A stretch of 6,888 nucleotides of DNA, from the NCBI GenBank assembly GCA_051658525.1, contig JBOFMT010000137.1:1-6888 (forward strand). The letters run 5' to 3'. Positions within the stretch are counted from its first letter, which is position 1; every line of letters starts with the position of its first letter. The DNA is from JBOFMT01 sp051658525. Lineage in GTDB: Bacteria > Bacillota_I > Bacilli_A > Erysipelotrichales > Erysipelotrichaceae. The position numbers and the translations under genes are program-made. Under the pieces are notes generated by a model that worked only from the letters and a program-made list of their open reading frames with translations, searched no databases and was not told where the DNA came from. Shown here piece by piece: positions 5,596 through 6,888 of the stretch.

Positions 5596-6888
5596 AGGTA
5601 TGTAATTCAATTCGACTACCAACATTTGATTTTAAGATTTCAATTTTATTACTTATTCGATTTTTAAGTTCAGGTACATGAGAGATGACACCTACCATAC
5701 GACCTGATTCTTTTAAATCCAATAATACTTCTAATGCACTATCCAACGAGTCAGGATCTAAGGTACCAAAACCTTCATCAATAAAGATGGTATCAATATT
5801 AATTCCACCAGCATTACCACGAACGACATCGCCCATTGCAAGTGCTAGTGCTAAGGCAGCTTTAAAGCTTTCTCCTCCTGATAACGTTTTAATATCACGA
5901 TCTTTTTCATTGTAAGCATCATGTACCACTAGATTTAATGCAGAATTGGCATTTTCTCTAGCATTGATAGCATCACGACGCATCGTATAACGATGATCCG
6001 TCATCTTCTTAAACCTCATGTTTGCTGCCTCTAAGATTTCATCAAAATAAACACTGAGTACATAACTCTTAAATCCCATCTTCTTATTATCAACAAGTAA
6101 GGCAAGTTCATTGATTTGGGTAAACTGTACTTCTAATGTCGCTAGTTCAACGTTTTGTGCCTCAATTTCATTTAAGGTTTGGGTAAGTGTTTTCCCCATA
6201 TCTTTCAGCGTTTCTAATTGTTTTTGTTGTTGTTGAAGGAGGAAAGTGATGGTTGCTACTTGTGCTGTTAACTCCGCTTTATCCCAAGAGAGGGCATCTG
6301 GATGTTGTGTTAAGAAGTCATTGTAGCTTTGGATACTATCAGCCAACAAGTTATTTTGAATGACTACTTGATTTTCATACATTGTAATTCGATTTTTTTC
6401 GCTTTCCAACGCTTGTTGTGTTATCTTCATTCCAACAACTTCTTCTATAGTAATTTGTTCTCTTGTTAGTGCTGCATCCAAATCGGATTGCATGATTGTA
6501 TGTTGCTGTTTACGATCTTCAACCTCTTGACTCAGCGTTTGGATATTTCCTTGCACTTTACTTATCGCTTGTAATAACGTTTGAAGTTTTTCTTCTACCG
6601 TATTTTTTTCCGTTAGTAGTTGTGAGATTGCTTGCTCAAGTACTGTTTTTTCACTTTGTAAGGCATGAATATCCAATCCTTGTAAATCCTGGTAACTTGC
6701 AAGTTTGCTGATTACTTCTACTTGTTCCGCTTGGCTCCATCTCTGTAGCGTAGTTTGTTTTGGATAGTCACTTAACAACGCTTCATTCGCTTGTAAAGCT
6801 TCCATCGGGAAGTTCCAATCGATTGGTTTGAGTGTTACTACAGCTTGTGGGTATTGTAAGTCATTGTAAAGGCTACGCTGCGCCTCTA
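5594..6888 (-). CDS. sbcC: Nuclease SbcCD subunit C (SbcC/Rad50), C-terminal part, cut by window edge
   Basis: C-terminal portion of the SMC-like ATPase of the SbcCD (Mre11-Rad50-type) complex, which opens and trims DNA ends and hairpins in the cytoplasm. The frame stays open to the right edge: about 430 residues are visible, so the ATG at 6805 is internal. Numbering from the first whole codon, about 75-265 is coiled coil rich in Q, E, K and L. The head domain follows: SYVLSVYFDEIL...AANMRF, the ABC signature LSGGES (335-340), Walker B IDTIFIDEG (364-372) with the D-loop GTLD (374-377), and the switch histidine in VISHVPEL (400-407). The N-terminal Walker A and the zinc-hook CxxC lie outside; no cysteine occurs in the visible part. 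In most bacteria sbcD sits just upstream of sbcC, so it is probably beyond the right edge. The stop codon overlaps the terminator stem. Identification is firm. Confidence 0.95.
   Translation of the reverse strand, partial: EAQRSLYNDLQYPQAVVTLKPIDWNFPMEALQANEALLSDYPKQTTLQRWSQAEQVEVISKLASYQDLQGLDIHALQSEKTVLEQAISQLLTEKNTVEEKLQTLLQAISKVQGNIQTLSQEVEDRKQQHTIMQSDLDAALTREQITIEEVVGMKITQQALESEKNRITMYENQVVIQNNLLADSIQSYNDFLTQHPDALSWDKAELTAQVATITFLLQQQQKQLETLKDMGKTLTQTLNEIEAQNVELATLEVQFTQINELALLVDNKKMGFKSYVLSVYFDEILEAANMRFKKMTDHRYTMRRDAINARENANSALNLVVHDAYNEKDRDIKTLSGGESFKAALALALAMGDVVRGNAGGINIDTIFIDEGFGTLDPDSLDSALEVLLDLKESGRMVGVISHVPELKNRISNKIEILKSNVGSRIELHT

Noticed and set aside
6803..6805. ATG at 6805 as the start of a short 403-aa SbcC-like protein
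   Set aside because: The same frame stays open with plausible SbcC-like sequence up to the right edge (at least 27 more codons) and no ribosome binding site precedes this ATG; it is an internal methionine of a gene cut by the window.

Overview
The window reads as chromosomal DNA of an AT-rich, low-GC Gram-positive bacterium (Bacillota). Strong AGGAGG-type ribosome binding sites stand before most genes, coding density is high, and a heliorhodopsin is present, a family reported mainly from monoderm prokaryotes. Erysipelotrichia or a related fermentative Bacillota class would fit, but the sequence alone does not fix the genus. Seven genes are present, one cut by the right edge. All intergenic gaps are about 130 bp or less, and no tRNA, rRNA, insertion sequence or CRISPR array was seen.

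Left block (1-1396). Three minus-strand genes read leftwards as a probable operon: two small paralogous four-cysteine proteins of the DUF1450/YuzB or thioredoxin-like ferredoxin type (63 and 65 aa), then a full-length heliorhodopsin (262 aa) with its retinal-binding lysine, counterion glutamate and conserved histidines intact. A candidate internal promoter lies just before the heliorhodopsin. The operon diverges from a plus-strand gene across a 128-bp region carrying an extended -10 element in each direction.

Middle block (1397-3643). Two plus-strand genes follow: a 420-aa patatin-like serine hydrolase with an intact Ser-Asp dyad and a long C-terminal extension, then a 283-aa soluble PAS-GGDEF diguanylate cyclase with an intact GGDEF motif and no RxxD inhibitory site. 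The second ends in an 18-bp perfect palindromic terminator shared with the next, convergent gene.

Right block (3603-6888). Two minus-strand DNA-metabolism genes follow: the C-terminal part of the SbcC/Rad50 nuclease ATPase, running off the right edge and closed by its own terminator, then a 619-aa fusion of a PD-(D/E)XK-like nuclease with a DUF2075/Schlafen-type SF1 helicase under its own candidate promoter. The latter is a plausible DNA-repair or phage-defence enzyme.

The most notable unit is the pairing of a light-sensing heliorhodopsin with two putative metal/redox cysteine proteins. This suggests a light-redox module, but that function is inferred from gene order and motifs only.
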